Assembly (NCBI GenBank): GCA_030426665.1
Contig: JAUHYD010000018.1
Location: forward strand, 32,816-96,815
Reading direction: 5' to 3'
Length of the DNA stretch: 64,000 nt
Source of the DNA: Bacteroidia bacterium
GTDB lineage: Bacteria; Bacteroidota; Bacteroidia; Chitinophagales; Chitinophagaceae
The notes below the pieces were generated by a model. It saw nothing but the letters and a program-made list of their open reading frames with translations. It was not told the DNA's origin and searched no databases. A program made the translations under genes and the position numbers. Positions 19,095 to 31,700 of the stretch are shown piece by piece (the first letter of the stretch is position 1; each line of letters begins with the position of its first letter).

Positions 19095-20729
19095 ATGAGA
19101 ACGAGGATTTTGCTGCTACTGATTTTAGTTTCTTTATCAATTTCTACCTCGGCTCAGTCATGGTTATGGGCGCAACGACTGCACTATCAATTTAGCGCTG
19201 CAATGACTGTGGACAATAAAGGTAATATATTTGTAACCGGCCAAATTGACACAGGTTTAATTATTAGCCCGTATCCTTTGCCTAATCACGGAACATTTAT
19301 AACAAAATTCACTGCTTCTGGAGATACAATATGGACTAAGACTTTCGATGGAGGTCGACCTCAAACTATTGTAGTGGATGAGTCAGGTCATGTATTCGTA
19401 GGTGGTACTTATTTCGACTCGGTATTGGTCTGGAATGGTCATGTAGTTAGGAATGCGTCGCCGTATTCTACTTGGGCGTCTTTTTTAGCGATGTTTGACA
19501 CATTAGGTAACTGTGTCTGGATCAGGGGTGATAGTTCTTTATCGAATAGTGGTGTATCGAATGTTGCAGTAGGACCCTCTGGTAATATTTATTTATCCGG
19601 CGGTGCTTTTGGCGTTGCCAAGTTTAACCATATTACTTTACCTCACCATGGAAGTAACTATAATGCGTTTCTAGTTAAATATAATATTTTTGGAGATGTG
19701 ATTTGGGCTGTCAGTGGTACTGCCGGTTATGGTATGTCGTTAGCTATTGACAAATCGGAGAATATTTATCAATCGGGAAATCTCATAGAAAGTGAAATTT
19801 CTTTTGGTTCGGTTACATGTACTCCAGACCCTGTGCCAGGTGCGATGTATGGTGGGTATATTGCTCGATTTGACTCTAACGGGCACGCAATTTGGATAAG
19901 GGGCAGAAAAAATAATGTAAGTTCGAGTTATTGGCATGTAGCTGTAGATGAATATGGGAGCGCGTTTGAGGTAAATAGTTACGACAAGGAGCACATCATA
20001 GGAGTAGATACCATGAAGGTGGTGTCTGGCGGTGTTAATATGGAATTGGTTAAATATAGTTCATCTGGTGAGATTCTGTCTGCAAAGAGTGCGGGTGGTA
20101 TTGAATTCGTAATTCCTAGGGATATCTGTACTGATAAATGGGGTAACATTTTTGTTTCGGGTTCTGTTTCACCGGGAGGAACAACCGATTCAGTACATTT
20201 TGACAATATTTCTTTAAGTTGTATCCCCTACAGCGTGCCATTTGTCGTCAAATATAATAAGTGTGGAGAAGTTGTTTATGCTACGGTTTTAGGCAACAGT
20301 ATTCGTAATAACGGAGATATTCGCAACATATTTTCGACAGATAGCAACTTATATGTTTTAGGACTTTACAGTAACTACGGTATTTCAATTGGAGAAACAG
20401 CGTTAACGAATACCTATAAAACCTATGATTGCTTTTTAGCCAAATTAAGCGGTACCGGAGGGGGGAGCGATTGTTGGCCAATGACTGTTGCCGAAGTGTC
20501 TGATTCAGAACAATTATCGCTTTTTCCTAACCCCTCAAATTCAACTATAGTAATCAATTATTGCAATGACATATACAGTATAACTGTTTATAACACGCTT
20601 GGGCAAAAGGTAAGTAGTCAAACATACAAAGGTAGACGTGAAATCGAATTAGATGTAAGTAGATGGTCACATGGGTTTTACTTTATCCAGATAAATAATA
20701 TTATAATGAAACGTTTCTTGAAAATTTAA
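19095..20729 (+). CDS. Secreted SBBP-type beta-propeller protein with T9SS C-terminal sorting domain
   Basis: The ATG at 19095 starts a good signal peptide (MRTRILLLLILVSLSISTSAQ); the frame extends 12 codons further upstream without one. The 544-residue protein has repeated units of about 50-60 residues with patterns such as DNKGNIFVTGQ, DESGHVFVGGTY, GPSGNIYLSG and DKWGNIFVSGS, typical of SBBP/propeller blades. The end (LFPNPSNSTIVI, then YNTLGQKVSS, and the final FIQI and FLKI strands) is a type A T9SS sorting domain. Secretion to the cell surface or medium is expected; the function is unknown. Confidence 0.85.
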   Translation: MRTRILLLLILVSLSISTSAQSWLWAQRLHYQFSAAMTVDNKGNIFVTGQIDTGLIISPYPLPNHGTFITKFTASGDTIWTKTFDGGRPQTIVVDESGHVFVGGTYFDSVLVWNGHVVRNASPYSTWASFLAMFDTLGNCVWIRGDSSLSNSGVSNVAVGPSGNIYLSGGAFGVAKFNHITLPHHGSNYNAFLVKYNIFGDVIWAVSGTAGYGMSLAIDKSENIYQSGNLIESEISFGSVTCTPDPVPGAMYGGYIARFDSNGHAIWIRGRKNNVSSSYWHVAVDEYGSAFEVNSYDKEHIIGVDTMKVVSGGVNMELVKYSSSGEILSAKSAGGIEFVIPRDICTDKWGNIFVSGSVSPGGTTDSVHFDNISLSCIPYSVPFVVKYNKCGEVVYATVLGNSIRNNGDIRNIFSTDSNLYVLGLYSNYGISIGETALTNTYKTYDCFLAKLSGTGGGSDCWPMTVAEVSDSEQLSLFPNPSNSTIVINYCNDIYSITVYNTLGQKVSSQTYKGRREIELDVSRWSHGFYFIQINNIIMKRFLKI

Positions 20730-21042
20730 TGGCGTCATAGATAACTTGAAAAAAGGTGTTTTTTTATTGTATATGAAAATATATGACTTTGGTTTTCTTG
20801 AAATGTAGGGTATTGGTAGTTGTTTTTGTTGTTTCTTATTATGTAATGTGGTCACTCGTATTTCATACGGTAAGCATCAGTAAAGAATTGGCTAAATGTG
20901 ATTGTCGTTGGCTTTCTGCAATACGACGTTTCTGTGTACTCACAGATAGGGTATGGCAATAATTAATGAACTAAGAAACGGCAAGTTTGCCGGACCTACA
21001 GCCAAGTTGTGTTGCATTTAATTTAATTCTTTTGTTATCCTT
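20730..21042. other. Intergenic region, 313 bp, no gene seen
   Basis: AT-rich convergent intergenic DNA. It holds only a weak hairpin (CGGCAA-GT-TTGCCG near 20980-20993) and a T-run near 20755-20765 that may end the propeller gene transcript. No ORF with coding character was seen. Confidence 0.4.
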
Positions 21043-22314
21043 TTACCCCTCTCTCAGCACCATCTGTTTTGTCTTTCTGGTTTCCTGGCAAAGTAGCTTT
21101 TCTTTACCATCGGTGAGGTTGGACATAATCCCGTCTGTAAAGTGGCGGACCGTAAGTAGATTTACGTCTTTGTGAAGGGTGACTTTGTAATCGTCGCTAA
21201 GTGCTTTTATTAGTTTCTCGACTTTGTCTTCCCGGTTGTTGATGCAGGCAATAAAGCTGATAGCAGCATTCTGTATCAGGTTAATTTTTACCTTAAGATC
21301 GTGGAAGATGCTGTATAGTTTGCTCAGGTTGCTTTCGGTAATAAACGAGAAATCCTTGGTAGTCACTTCTACTAATACCTGATTTTCTTTCAACACAAAC
21401 ATTGGAGGGAACGTTTCTCCACCTTTCGCCGCAATAATTACAGAGCCGGGTAGCGTAGGGTCAAGAAAGCACTTAACGTACAAAGGTATTTTGTTGTTTT
21501 GAAGCGGTTTAATGGTCTTTGGGTGAATAATCTGTGCTCCGTAGAATGCCATTTCAATTACCTCTTCATAAGTAATTGAGTCAATTCGGCAGGTGTTGGC
21601 AAACATTTTCGGATCCGCATTCTGAAAACCGTCAACGTCTTTCCATATCGTGAGCGAGTCCATTTTTAGCATTTCAGCCAGAATTGCGGCCGTATAGTCG
21701 GAACCCTCCCTGCCCAGCGTTACCGCTCTGCCATCGACGGTTGAGCCTATAAAGCCCTGAGTAACGACAACGGTGCCTCGCATTAGCTTTCGACCGATTA
21801 TTGCTTCTGCTTCCAGTCTGGTATAATCCCTGTCTACAACGGCATCTCTGAAAGTGTCGTCTGTTAGCACCACTTTTCTTATATCCACCCATTCACAATT
21901 GACGCCGTTTTGTAGTAGCAAAAAGTAAAAGAGCAGCGATGATAGCAATTCTCCTACGGATACAATCTGATCGTAAGAATAATCGTAGTTGGAAGGGTCT
22001 ATGTTTTCTATTGCTCGGTTTAGCTCACCAAAATACGGTGCCAGCCCTTCTTCAGCCATTTCGTAATGACTGGAATCTAACATTTCTTTTGCCTGAATGA
22101 GATGTTTCTGTGCAAGGTCTGCTGCAAGTATCAACGCCATTTCCCTGTCATTCTTGAACGCAAATTCAACAATGACTTCAAGGGCATTTGTGGTCTTGCC
22201 TAATGCCGACAATACTATGAGTAGCGGATTTTTTTCTTCTTTAATAATCGGCAACAATGCCGTCATTCTTTCTGCTGTAGCCGTAGAGGCTCCCCCGAAT
22301 TTATAAACTTTCAT
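21043..22314 (-). CDS. lysC: Aspartate kinase with C-terminal ACT domain
   Basis: The enzyme phosphorylates aspartate, the first step toward Lys, Thr, Met and diaminopimelate. The start at 22314 gives MKVYKFGGASTATAERM, the canonical kinase N-terminus; the open frame upstream runs into the promoter. Other motifs are LIVLSALGKTTNALE and VTLGREGSDYTAAILAE (about 212-228). An ACT regulatory region occupies about 300-423, so feedback inhibition by an amino acid is likely. It is monofunctional, with no homoserine dehydrogenase domain. Confidence 0.92.
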   Translation of the reverse strand: MKVYKFGGASTATAERMTALLPIIKEEKNPLLIVLSALGKTTNALEVIVEFAFKNDREMALILAADLAQKHLIQAKEMLDSSHYEMAEEGLAPYFGELNRAIENIDPSNYDYSYDQIVSVGELLSSLLFYFLLLQNGVNCEWVDIRKVVLTDDTFRDAVVDRDYTRLEAEAIIGRKLMRGTVVVTQGFIGSTVDGRAVTLGREGSDYTAAILAEMLKMDSLTIWKDVDGFQNADPKMFANTCRIDSITYEEVIEMAFYGAQIIHPKTIKPLQNNKIPLYVKCFLDPTLPGSVIIAAKGGETFPPMFVLKENQVLVEVTTKDFSFITESNLSKLYSIFHDLKVKINLIQNAAISFIACINNREDKVEKLIKALSDDYKVTLHKDVNLLTVRHFTDGIMSNLTDGKEKLLCQETRKTKQMVLREG

Positions 22315-22328
22315 ATTTTGTAAAGTGC

Positions 22329-22337
22329 GCAAAGGTA
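22329..22337 (-). promoter_or_regulatory. Putative -7 promoter element of lysC (TACCTTTGC)
   Basis: TACCTTTGC on the minus strand, 14 nt upstream of the chosen ATG, supports the shorter start of the aspartate kinase. Confidence 0.5.
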
Positions 22338-22443
22338 ACAAAAACAACACATGTTACACATGTGTTATTTGGAATTGAATACATGTAAGATTCAAAGCGA
22401 TTGCAAAAATCCCTTTTTGATTTATGGATTAAGCAGCGAAGAA

Positions 22444-24291
22444 TTAAAGCACCTTCTTTCCTTTCATTGCGTCTTTAAGTGCGCCTTCCATTACGCGCTC
22501 TGCATATGGGCGCGATACATCGTTAAGTTGCTCCGTTTCCTGTTGAATTTTGTCCTTGTCCTGGCCATTGATAGCGGCTGCCAAAACTGCCATTTGTTTT
22601 CTGGTTGCTGCTATTTCTTCTTCAGACAGACTGTCGCTATGCTTACTAATAAACTTCTCGGTAGTATCTAACATTTGTTTCGCCTCGGTGCTTGCTTCCA
22701 CCAGCGCACGAGTACCGATGTCTTCTTTTGCATGGGTAAGACTGTCGAGCAACATTTTTTCTACTTCCTCATCTGTAAGTCCGTATTGTGGCTTTACGTC
22801 TATCGATTGGGCAACGCCACTTCTCAGCTCTTTTGCGCTTACACGCAATATGCCATCCGCATCTATCAGGAACGTTACTTCAACTTTCGGGAGTCCGGCA
22901 GGCATGCCCGGTATGCCGGTCAGGTTAAACTCAGCTAGTTTCCTGTTGTCTTTTACCAGATCTCTTTCCCCTTGAAAAACAGAAATGCGCATTCCGCTTT
23001 GTCCGTCTTTCTGGGTCGTGTATTGTCTGGCAATTTTATTTGGGATTTTTGAGTTTCGGGGGATTAATACGTCCATCAGGCCTCCCATAGTCTCTATACC
23101 GAGCGAAAGGGGAGTGACGTCAAGTAACAGCATGTCCGTGTTTTTACCGGCCAGAATATCTGCCTGCACGGCGGCACCCAAAGCGACGACCTCATCGGGA
23201 TTCAAATCATCAAAAACATCTTTTTCGAAGAAGCTTTTTACACTTTCCTTTACGATAGGCACCCGCGTACTTCCTCCTACCATTACAACGGCATCAATTT
23301 TATCTTTAGCGATACCTGCATCTTTCAATGCATTCTTGCAGGCAGTTATTGTCCGGTCAATCAATGGTTGCACCAACTCATTGAATTTGTCTCTGCTTAG
23401 TGTTACCTTCTTGCCCGAAATTTCGCCTTCAAATCCATCATTTTTTGATAAATGTTTTTTAGCTGCCTCCGCGGTTACTCGCAAATGTTGCATCGCCATT
23501 TTGTCGTCAGCGGGTATTCCCAGCTCTTCGCTCCAGTAGTTAGCAATTGCTCTGTCCATATCATCGCCGCCCAGATAGGTGTCTCCGTTTGTCGACAATA
23601 CTTCAAAAATGCCATTACTTATTGTAAGTATCGATACATCAAACGTCCCTCCGCCCAGGTCATATACCGCGATCGTCTTTTCTTCATTTGCTTTTGCACC
23701 AAGACCGTATGCCAGACTCGCGGCTGTTGGTTCATTGATAATCCTCAGTACATCAAGCCCAGCCAGTCTGCCGGCATCTCGCGTTGCCTGCCTTTGTGCA
23801 TCATTGAAGTAAGCCGGTACTGTAATTACTGCTTTGCTTATGTTTACCTTTAATATATGCTCGGCGCGCTTTTTTAATTCTGATAGGATAGCTGACGACA
23901 ACTCAATAGGTGAGTAAAACTTATCGCCTATCTGTACCTTTACCAGAGAATCTGTATCATCGTCAATAACATTGTATGAGAAGAATCCCGCTTCCTTGCT
24001 GACATCCTTATAGGATTTTCCCATTAGTCGCTTGGCAGAGTATATAGTGCGTTCGGGTTGTTTCAACAGCATGTCTTTTGCCGGGTTGCCTACTGTGATA
24101 TTGTTATATTCATCAAAATGCACAATTGACGGAACCAATGTGAGTCCGTCTGTCTCTTTAAGTGCAATCGGTTGTTGAGAATCTTCTCTGACAATTGCCA
24201 CTAAGCTATTCGTAGTGCCTAAATCTATTCCTACTATTATGTCTTCTGTTTGTAAACTTCCCGTCGCTATATTTATCGCTACTTTTCCCAT
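22444..24291 (-). CDS. hscA: Fe-S cluster assembly chaperone HscA (Hsp70 family)
   Basis: The 615-residue Hsp70 has the ATPase signatures [13 protein letters not shown] (about 20-32), [16 protein letters not shown] (about 208-223) and [14 protein letters not shown] (about 337). A substrate-binding domain follows, ending without the EEVD-like tail of DnaK. The N-terminal extension [16 protein letters not shown] and the overall length fit HscA rather than DnaK. HscA normally acts with HscB on IscU, but no isc genes are adjacent here, so it appears separated from the rest of the pathway. Confidence 0.85.
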   Translation of the reverse strand: MGKVAINIATGSLQTEDIIVGIDLGTTNSLVAIVREDSQQPIALKETDGLTLVPSIVHFDEYNNITVGNPAKDMLLKQPERTIYSAKRLMGKSYKDVSKEAGFFSYNVIDDDTDSLVKVQIGDKFYSPIELSSAILSELKKRAEHILKVNISKAVITVPAYFNDAQRQATRDAGRLAGLDVLRIINEPTAASLAYGLGAKANEEKTIAVYDLGGGTFDVSILTISNGIFEVLSTNGDTYLGGDDMDRAIANYWSEELGIPADDKMAMQHLRVTAEAAKKHLSKNDGFEGEISGKKVTLSRDKFNELVQPLIDRTITACKNALKDAGIAKDKIDAVVMVGGSTRVPIVKESVKSFFEKDVFDDLNPDEVVALGAAVQADILAGKNTDMLLLDVTPLSLGIETMGGLMDVLIPRNSKIPNKIARQYTTQKDGQSGMRISVFQGERDLVKDNRKLAEFNLTGIPGMPAGLPKVEVTFLIDADGILRVSAKELRSGVAQSIDVKPQYGLTDEEVEKMLLDSLTHAKEDIGTRALVEASTEAKQMLDTTEKFISKHSDSLSEEEIAATRKQMAVLAAAINGQDKDKIQQETEQLNDVSRPYAERVMEGALKDAMKGKKVL

Positions 24292-24309
24292 ATCTATTGT
24301 TTTCGAAGT

Positions 24310-24318
24310 GCAAAGGTA
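24310..24318 (-). promoter_or_regulatory. Putative -7 promoter element of hscA (TACCTTTGC)
   Basis: TACCTTTGC on the minus strand lies 18 nt upstream of the hscA ATG, the same sequence as at lysC. Confidence 0.5.
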
Positions 24319-24466
24319 ATTAAGTTGTATCCTTTTTTTGATTGAGTAATCTTATTGGTACATCTACTATAACTAACTATCGAGGCTACCCGTTTTCCTG
24401 AATAAATGGTGCGTAAGCTTACTATTGAGAAACGTACTGTGTACATTTGAGTCTAAATACGCAATT

Positions 24467-25414
24467 GTGACAGACGATAAACAAATAATGTTCCTGAACC
24501 GCCTCACCAAGGTTTTTAAACATTTTGGAAAATTGGCACGTAAGCAAAACGTTGCATGTTTCCGGTTTTATGATCATGATTTACCGGAGTTTCCTTTTGC
24601 CATTGATTGGTATAATGGAGTGATACACGCTGCAGAATACAAAAGAAAGCACGGAATGGATGATAATGACCATGAGTTATGGCTACAGACATGCCGAGAA
24701 ACCATTGCTGAGGTAACCGGTGTAGATGAGTTAGAAATATTTATGAAAGTGAGGCAGCGTAAAGCCGGCAGACAAGGGCAATATGAAAAGTTTGACGGTA
24801 AGAAAGAGGAACGTATTGTGCCTGAAGGAGGGCTGAACTTCATCGTAAATATGACAGACTATCTGGATACGGGATTGTTTCTTGACCATCGCATAACACG
24901 AAACATGGTAAGGGATGAGTCGAGAGATAAACACGTATTGAATTTATTTTGTTATACAGGGGCTTTTAGTGTTTATGCTGCCGCTGGCGGAGCCAAGACC
25001 GTTACATCTGTAGATTTATCGAAAACATATATTAATTGGGCAAAGCGGAATATGCAATACAATAAATTGTATGATGATGAAAAACACGACTTTGTGCACG
25101 GAGATGTAATGGAGTGGCTGGATCATATGCCCGAAAATTATTATGATATTATCATATGTGACCCGCCTACATTCTCAAACAGTAAACGCATGGAGGATAA
25201 TTTTGATGTTCAGAGAGACCATGTTGTGCTGCTTCGAAAGTTATTGAAAAGCTGTGCCGATACAGGCCGTATTTATTTTAGCAATAATTACAGAAATTTC
25301 GAAATTGAGTCGGAAAGGATTCCGGCTGTCACTATAAAAGATATTACCAAGATGACGACCCCGTTTGATTTTCAGGGTAAACTAAATAGGAAATGTTACC
25401 AGATAGAAAAGTAG
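24467..25414 (+). CDS. Class I SAM-dependent methyltransferase, RlmK-like (23S rRNA)
   Basis: The protein has an N-terminal RNA-binding-like part (FLNRLTKVFKHFGKLARKQ, then YDHDLPEFPF), a central YLDTGLFLDHRITRNMV, the SAM-binding LNLFCYTGAFSVYAAAGGA and the catalytic DPPTFSNSKRM. This is the C-terminal half of the RlmL/RlmKL family, which makes m7G in 23S rRNA, here as a stand-alone protein. The start is uncertain: the GTG at 24467 keeps a short leader before FLNRL, and the ATG at 24488 is the alternative. It is divergent from hscA. Confidence 0.85.
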   Translation: MTDDKQIMFLNRLTKVFKHFGKLARKQNVACFRFYDHDLPEFPFAIDWYNGVIHAAEYKRKHGMDDNDHELWLQTCRETIAEVTGVDELEIFMKVRQRKAGRQGQYEKFDGKKEERIVPEGGLNFIVNMTDYLDTGLFLDHRITRNMVRDESRDKHVLNLFCYTGAFSVYAAAGGAKTVTSVDLSKTYINWAKRNMQYNKLYDDEKHDFVHGDVMEWLDHMPENYYDIIICDPPTFSNSKRMEDNFDVQRDHVVLLRKLLKSCADTGRIYFSNNYRNFEIESERIPAVTIKDITKMTTPFDFQGKLNRKCYQIEK

Positions 25415-25792
25415 ATATTTAATATTTATTGCCTTTTCTTTTCCTTTTAGTAAATATTGCTGTTGATTTAATGAATTCCCGAATTTCTAATCAATTGATC
25501 TAATCGATTGATAAATATTACATTATGTAAATTTATCGTTCGCGATACCCAACGTTTTCCCCTTTTTGACCGCCTATATTGATATGCAAGATGTGGAATG
25601 ATTGCAAGGCTTTTCAATTCTCTACTTTCATTCCATCTGCTTGCGTTGTTCGGAGCTATTTTAGACAAAAAATGTATATATTTGAGTTGCTGATTTGGAA
25701 CACTCTGTTAATAGAGCGATTAAATATACAATTTTGCTATTTGCTTTCGAGCAAATATGGTATTGCTGTAGACCTAATTTAATGTGATTGTT
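25415..25792 (+). other. Long AT-rich upstream region of the giant adhesin gene
   Basis: No gene was seen in these 378 bp. A possible promoter is TATATTTG at about 25676-25683 with a TTG about 40 nt further upstream, about 110 nt before the ATG, which would leave a long 5' leader. The palindrome ATCAATTGAT occurs near 25488-25497. Confidence 0.35.
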
Positions 25793-28700
25793 ATGAACAA
25801 ACAAATGATTTTCAGGGCCGTTTCCCCGGTTTATATGGGCGCAATCTTGTCGGTAGTGTATTTGTTTTCTGCGTTCGGAGCAAGTGCACAGCAAGCAAAT
25901 CCACCAATTGCTGCCGGCGGCACTTTGTTGCAAGCTACTAACAATAGTAGCTTGTCAAATGCTTGGAACGGTAGTAGCAATATATCAAATGAAAAGGATT
26001 ACGCTCCACAAATTCGTTCAGGTAAAAACGGAGCGCCGAATTATACTTCATTTTCGCAACCTTCCATTTATTCAGGTAGTGAAGTCAAAACATATAATGC
26101 CGATTATCTCGATCACCCTGAATTAGGAGTTTTGTTCACAGAAACGCCATGTTCTGATTGTTATGAATTGATAGGTAAACGAACGGCAACAGAAAAATAC
26201 TTTGTTAAAGAAGGGACAGAAGCGAGTGAGTTTGCGTTGCAATCTAGTTTGTACCCGATGCACTATAAGGATGCCGAGGGCAGATGGATGACCATAAACA
26301 AACATCTGCAGAAAAGTAAAGATGAAGATGGGGTATACTTCACGGAAAACAGACCATATAATATCACTATCAATGCGAAGAAAGGGTATTGTATGCTAAC
26401 CGGCAAAAAAGGAAGCCTCACTTATAACGATAATCTGGCTTTGGTTTATCAACGGCCGGATGGCACAGAAGTGTCTTTAGGGAATGCAGACTGGTCAAAC
26501 TTTACTGCCGGAGATGATGGGGTAAGAATTGTGGATGCATGGCCCGGGATAGATATAGAAATAGGTGTCATGATAAATAGTTTAAAAACGAACTATGTTA
26601 TTAAGAGTCCTATGGGCAGCTATTCTTCGGGGAAATTGCTGATAAAAGATGACTTCAACACTTCTGGTGGCTTGTCGGTCGATTTGCAGGAAGGCAGCGT
26701 CACGAAGGAAGTCATAAAAGTAACTGACGAATCAGGCAACGAAGTATTTACAATTAATAAAGCTTTGGGTTACCCTAAAGTTGGTGATGATGATGCCCTA
26801 ACAGTGTTGAACTTCAAAAAAGGGACAGGTAATAGGCTGGACATTGAAATTCCGGGCAGCTTGTTAGACCAACCTGCATCAGCCTATCCATATATTATTG
26901 ACCCATTGGTAGCGGGTACATTGTCCTCTGGTTTTACTTATACCTCTGGTACATGGCCTCCGGCTATTACGAGTACATCTGAGTTTTGCACAAATACAAA
27001 TTCCGTAACTATCCCTGCTGCTGCGACACTTACCGACATTCAGTTGACGTTCACCTATTACGGACCACCGGCAACGTCCTGGGGGCAGTCCAGGTTGGCT
27101 TTTCAGGTGAGTGGTGGGTGTACCTGGGGGTGGCTGTCATGTTCTGCCGCAGCCTCGAGCAGTGGTATCCCGGGCAATACATGTGGATTACTAAATCGTA
27201 GTGTATGGTCTACCAGTGCAGCATGGGGAACAACTGCCGGTTGTTTGCCTGCATTCAGTTGTAGCTCGTACACGTTACCTTTTCAGCTTTTGCTCACGCA
27301 GCAGGCGTCGTCTACAGCTGCTTGTTCTCAGACTGTCTATGCAACGGCTACGGGGTTCACTGTAACTGTGTATGGAACTACGGCAATATTGCCTAGCATT
27401 ACTCCTCCTTCAGGAACAACATTGTGTATGCCATCCACGCTGACACTGTTGGGCTCGCCGGCAGGTGGTACGTGGTTGTCAACCGCAACTGGTGTTGCGA
27501 CTGTTTCCGGCGGCGTTTTGACCGGCGTTTCTAACGGTACTACGAGTATTGAATATACATCCAGCGGATGCACAGCATCTTTGGGTATTACCGTCGGCAC
27601 AACTCCTACAGTAACCGGTACACCACGCATCTGTTTCCCTGGAACAACCAGCCTTACAGGAACCCCAACCGGGGGCACGTGGTCTTCCTCTGCGACCGGC
27701 GTTGCAACTATTACTACCGGTGGGTTGGTTACAGGGGTTTCCATTGGAACTACCTTAATAAATTACAATACGGGTACCTGTTCTGCTACCGTGCCGGTAG
27801 ACGTTAATAGCCCTACAGCCGTTACACCGACTACACAGCCAACGGGTATTACTTTTACGGGAGTTACGGCTTCCGGTGCAACAGTCAATTTCACACCCAA
27901 TGGCTCATCAGGGTATTTGGTTATTGCCAGTACGTCACCCACGCTTTACGCTTCGCCAACAACGTACACTACCTATGCTACGGGAAGTTCTTTTGGTGGT
28001 GGAATTGTAATTCAGGGGTCGACATCCGGAAGTGCACCGGCCTATACAACCACTTTGTTGAACTCAAATACGCATTATTACATTTTTGTTTTTGCCTTTA
28101 ATAATAATTGCACAGGACCGCAATACAACCTCTCATCGCCCCTTACTGGCAATTTCAATACCTGTGTCGGTGCTACCGGTAGCCCGACTGTCGGCACCAC
28201 AGGGGTTAATTTTATTAATATCAGCTGGACCGCTTCCCCTGCCGGTGGCGGACATGTTTCTCCTATAAACTATACAGTTTATGCCTATACCGATGCAGGT
28301 CTGACGACTTTGGCGCCCGGTTTTCCGGTTGCTGCGGGAACAGGTACATCCTATACGCTTTCAGGTCTCACACCGGGAGCACAATATTGGTTCCGTGTTG
28401 CGCCTTCAGATGCATGTGCCATCATGAGCGGAGTTGCTACAGCTATGACTACTTGTTCTGCAGCTGGTTCTATTCCCTATTTACAGACGTTTGAAGTTAG
28501 TACCATTCTTGGAGACAGAAGCCCGAACTGTATGACCTCTAATGTTCAGAATTGTGTTTTCTCGGGTGTGCAGACAAGTGTTACGTATATAGGTACTATT
28601 AGCACAAATCATACATCGGGTGGGTCAAAGTTTTATAATTTCTTCAGAGGCGGTGCTTGTTCCGCAGGATGGGCCAATCAATGGTTGCTGCTACCTCCGC

Positions 28701-31700
28701 TTACTATGAACGCGGGTACTACATATACCCTTAGCTTTTGGTATGTCACCAGCGGCCCGGCCTGGGCTGCCGTTGATGCGCAGGTAAGTTCTGTATCTAC
28801 CGTCCCCGCAGTAACATCCACAACAATGGGTGGTACGCCTGTAACAATAGGTCCGGGATTGGCCGGTATCAGTAACACCACCTACGCGCAATACATCCAA
28901 ACGTTTACAATTCCGGCAACAGGTACGTATTACGTTGGTATTGATGCTCGCAGCGGTGGTGGTGCAGGTTTGCTTGCGATTGACGATATAGAAGTTTGCG
29001 CAATGCCGGATATTACCCTGTCCAATGCCACAGCGCCTTATTGCGATCCTGACACTGTTACTCTGGTAGCAACAGGTTTAGCTTCGGCAATATCCTATTC
29101 ATGGTCCGGACCTTCAGGCTTTACGTCAACGTTGGCATCACTCCCTCCGTTTACGGGGCTTACTCCGGGCACCTACACTTATTCGCTTACCGCCGTCAAC
29201 GATCCCATTTCTGCCGGTTTCGGCGGGTATTGTTCGGTTACAGAAACTACTACTTTTACAATTAACAGTCCTCCGGCAGCTATTACAGGAGGGACTTCTA
29301 TATGCACCGGCCAGACAACTACGTTGGCAAATACCGTGGCTGGAGGGAGCTGGAGCAGTAGTGTGCCGGCTGTCGGAACAGTCGATGCATCGGGTGTTGT
29401 AACGGGAATTACTGCCGGCACAACAACAATTACATATGATATTGGCGGGTGTTTTTCCACAAAAGTGGTTACTGTTACTGCTATGCCTGCTGCAATATCG
29501 GGAATTAGAATTGCGTGCCTCGGGTCAACGACTACGCTTTCTAATTCCGTCACGGGAGGTACATGGAGCAGTAGCAATGGTAATGCAACCGTCGGTACTC
29601 CTTCCTCAGGGGTTATCACCGGTTCGGCACTCGGCACCTCAATAATCACATATTCTATGGGGGCAGGCTGTCTGGTGACTGCTGAGGTTACCGTGAACCC
29701 AACCCCGGATCCCATTACGGGACCTTCGAGTATTTGTGTTGGTATTACCGACACACTGTTCAGTTCGCCTGCTGGTGGTATTTGGACGAGTAGCGCACCC
29801 GGTGTGGCTTCTGTTTTCCCGACAACAGGAGTCATATCTGCTTCTGCTATCGGCACTACAACAATAAGTTATCGCGCCATGGGGTGTTCTGTCACAAAGG
29901 TAGTGACGGTAGTATCGGCACCAACGCCTATAGTCGGGCCGTCGACAGTGTGTCTTTATTACCCGACAATTACGCTAACCAATTTATCTTCCGGCGGCAC
30001 TTGGGTCAGCAGCAATGCGAATGTCACCATAGGGACGTCCAGCGGTATTGTTACCGGAAACACGACCGGCACCAGTACTATTACATATTCGCTTAGCGCA
30101 GGTTGTGTTGCAACTAAAGTCGTAACAGTATTGCCTGCACCGGCTGCGTTCACCGGGACATTAACGGTATGTGAGGGTGGGGGAACTTCCACCCTGAGCC
30201 ATTCTGTGACCGGTGGCACGTGGATAAGTGGCAGCGCCAATGCTACTGTTGGTTTTGCGACTGGTGAAGTAACCGGTGTGACAGCCGGGACCGCTGCCAT
30301 TACTTATACATTACCGACAGGCTGTGTCGCTATTGGAGTCGTTACGGTAAGCCCTGTTCCTTCGACCATTTTAGGAAGTTTGACATTGTGCCAGGGGGCA
30401 ACTTCAACATTGTCTTCAGCTACGTCTGGTGTGACGTGGACCAGTGGTAGTCCGGGTACTGCTTCGGTTGACATCTCAAGCGGTGTGGTAACGGGGCATA
30501 CTCCGGGTACGGCAACTATCGTAGCGACATCGCCAGTCGGTTGTCAGACTTCAACTGTTGTTACAGTTAATCCACTACCATCTGCTATTACAGGAACACC
30601 CTCCTTGTGTGTTGGAGGAACGAGCACGCTCACTTCTTCACCTTCTGTAACCTGGAGTAGCACAAATGCGAGTGTGGCTACAGTATCAGCTTCAGGTGTT
30701 GTTACAGGTGTGTCTGCAGACACTGTTACTATTGTAGCAGCTGCTGCCGGTGGTTGTTATGTAGACTATATAATGACAGTTAATGCAGCACCTGCTGCTA
30801 TTACAGGTACATCAGCATTGTGCGTTGGATATACAGTTACTTTAGGATGCCTGACTCCGGGTGGCGTTTGGTCGACGAGTGACGCAACGGTAGGCAGTAT
30901 TTTAAGCCCTGGTTTAGCGGCTGGGGTATCGGCCGGAACTGCGACGATAAGTTATACAGTTGCAGGTTGTTCTTCTACGTTCGTTATTACCGTTAATACT
31001 GTTCCCGGTTCAATTTCAGGTGGCACTACGGTTTGTATCGGCGAAGACATAACGTTGTCCGCTGCGCCATCAGGTGGCACCTGGACAAGTAGTTCGCCGA
31101 ACGTGATTGTTGATATTGCAACAGGTGAAGTTACTGGTACTTTAGCTGGTACGGCCGAAATAACATATTCGCTTGGTTCAGGTTGTATCAGCACGGAAGT
31201 GATAACCGTTAATAGTCTTCCTTCTTTGATTTTAGGAACCACTTCTCTATGTCAGGGTGGCACATCTACACTTTCTTCAACACCATCTGGTGGCACGTGG
31301 TTCAGCAGTGATGTGTCTGTCGCTACTATTGGAGTTGGTACCGGATCGGTTACAACGGTTGGTACAGGTACAAGTACAATTTCTTATACGTTGCCGACAG
31401 GCTGTCGTGCAACATCTGTACTCACAGTTAACTCTCTGCCGGCACCTATAACCGGTGTTACGAATGTATGCGTTGGTGCCACCACAGCATTAAGCACCAC
31501 TTCAACCGGAGGGACCTGGAGCAGTAGCAACGGAAATGCTACCGTGGATATCCTGACCGGTGTTGTTACAGGGTCGTTTCAAGGAACTTCCACCATTTCG
31601 TATATAATGCCTACAGGCTGTTTCAGAACTACTGTAGTATTGGTCAACCCGGCACCGTCATCTATACTCGGAAGTATCGATGTCTGTGAAGGATCGACAA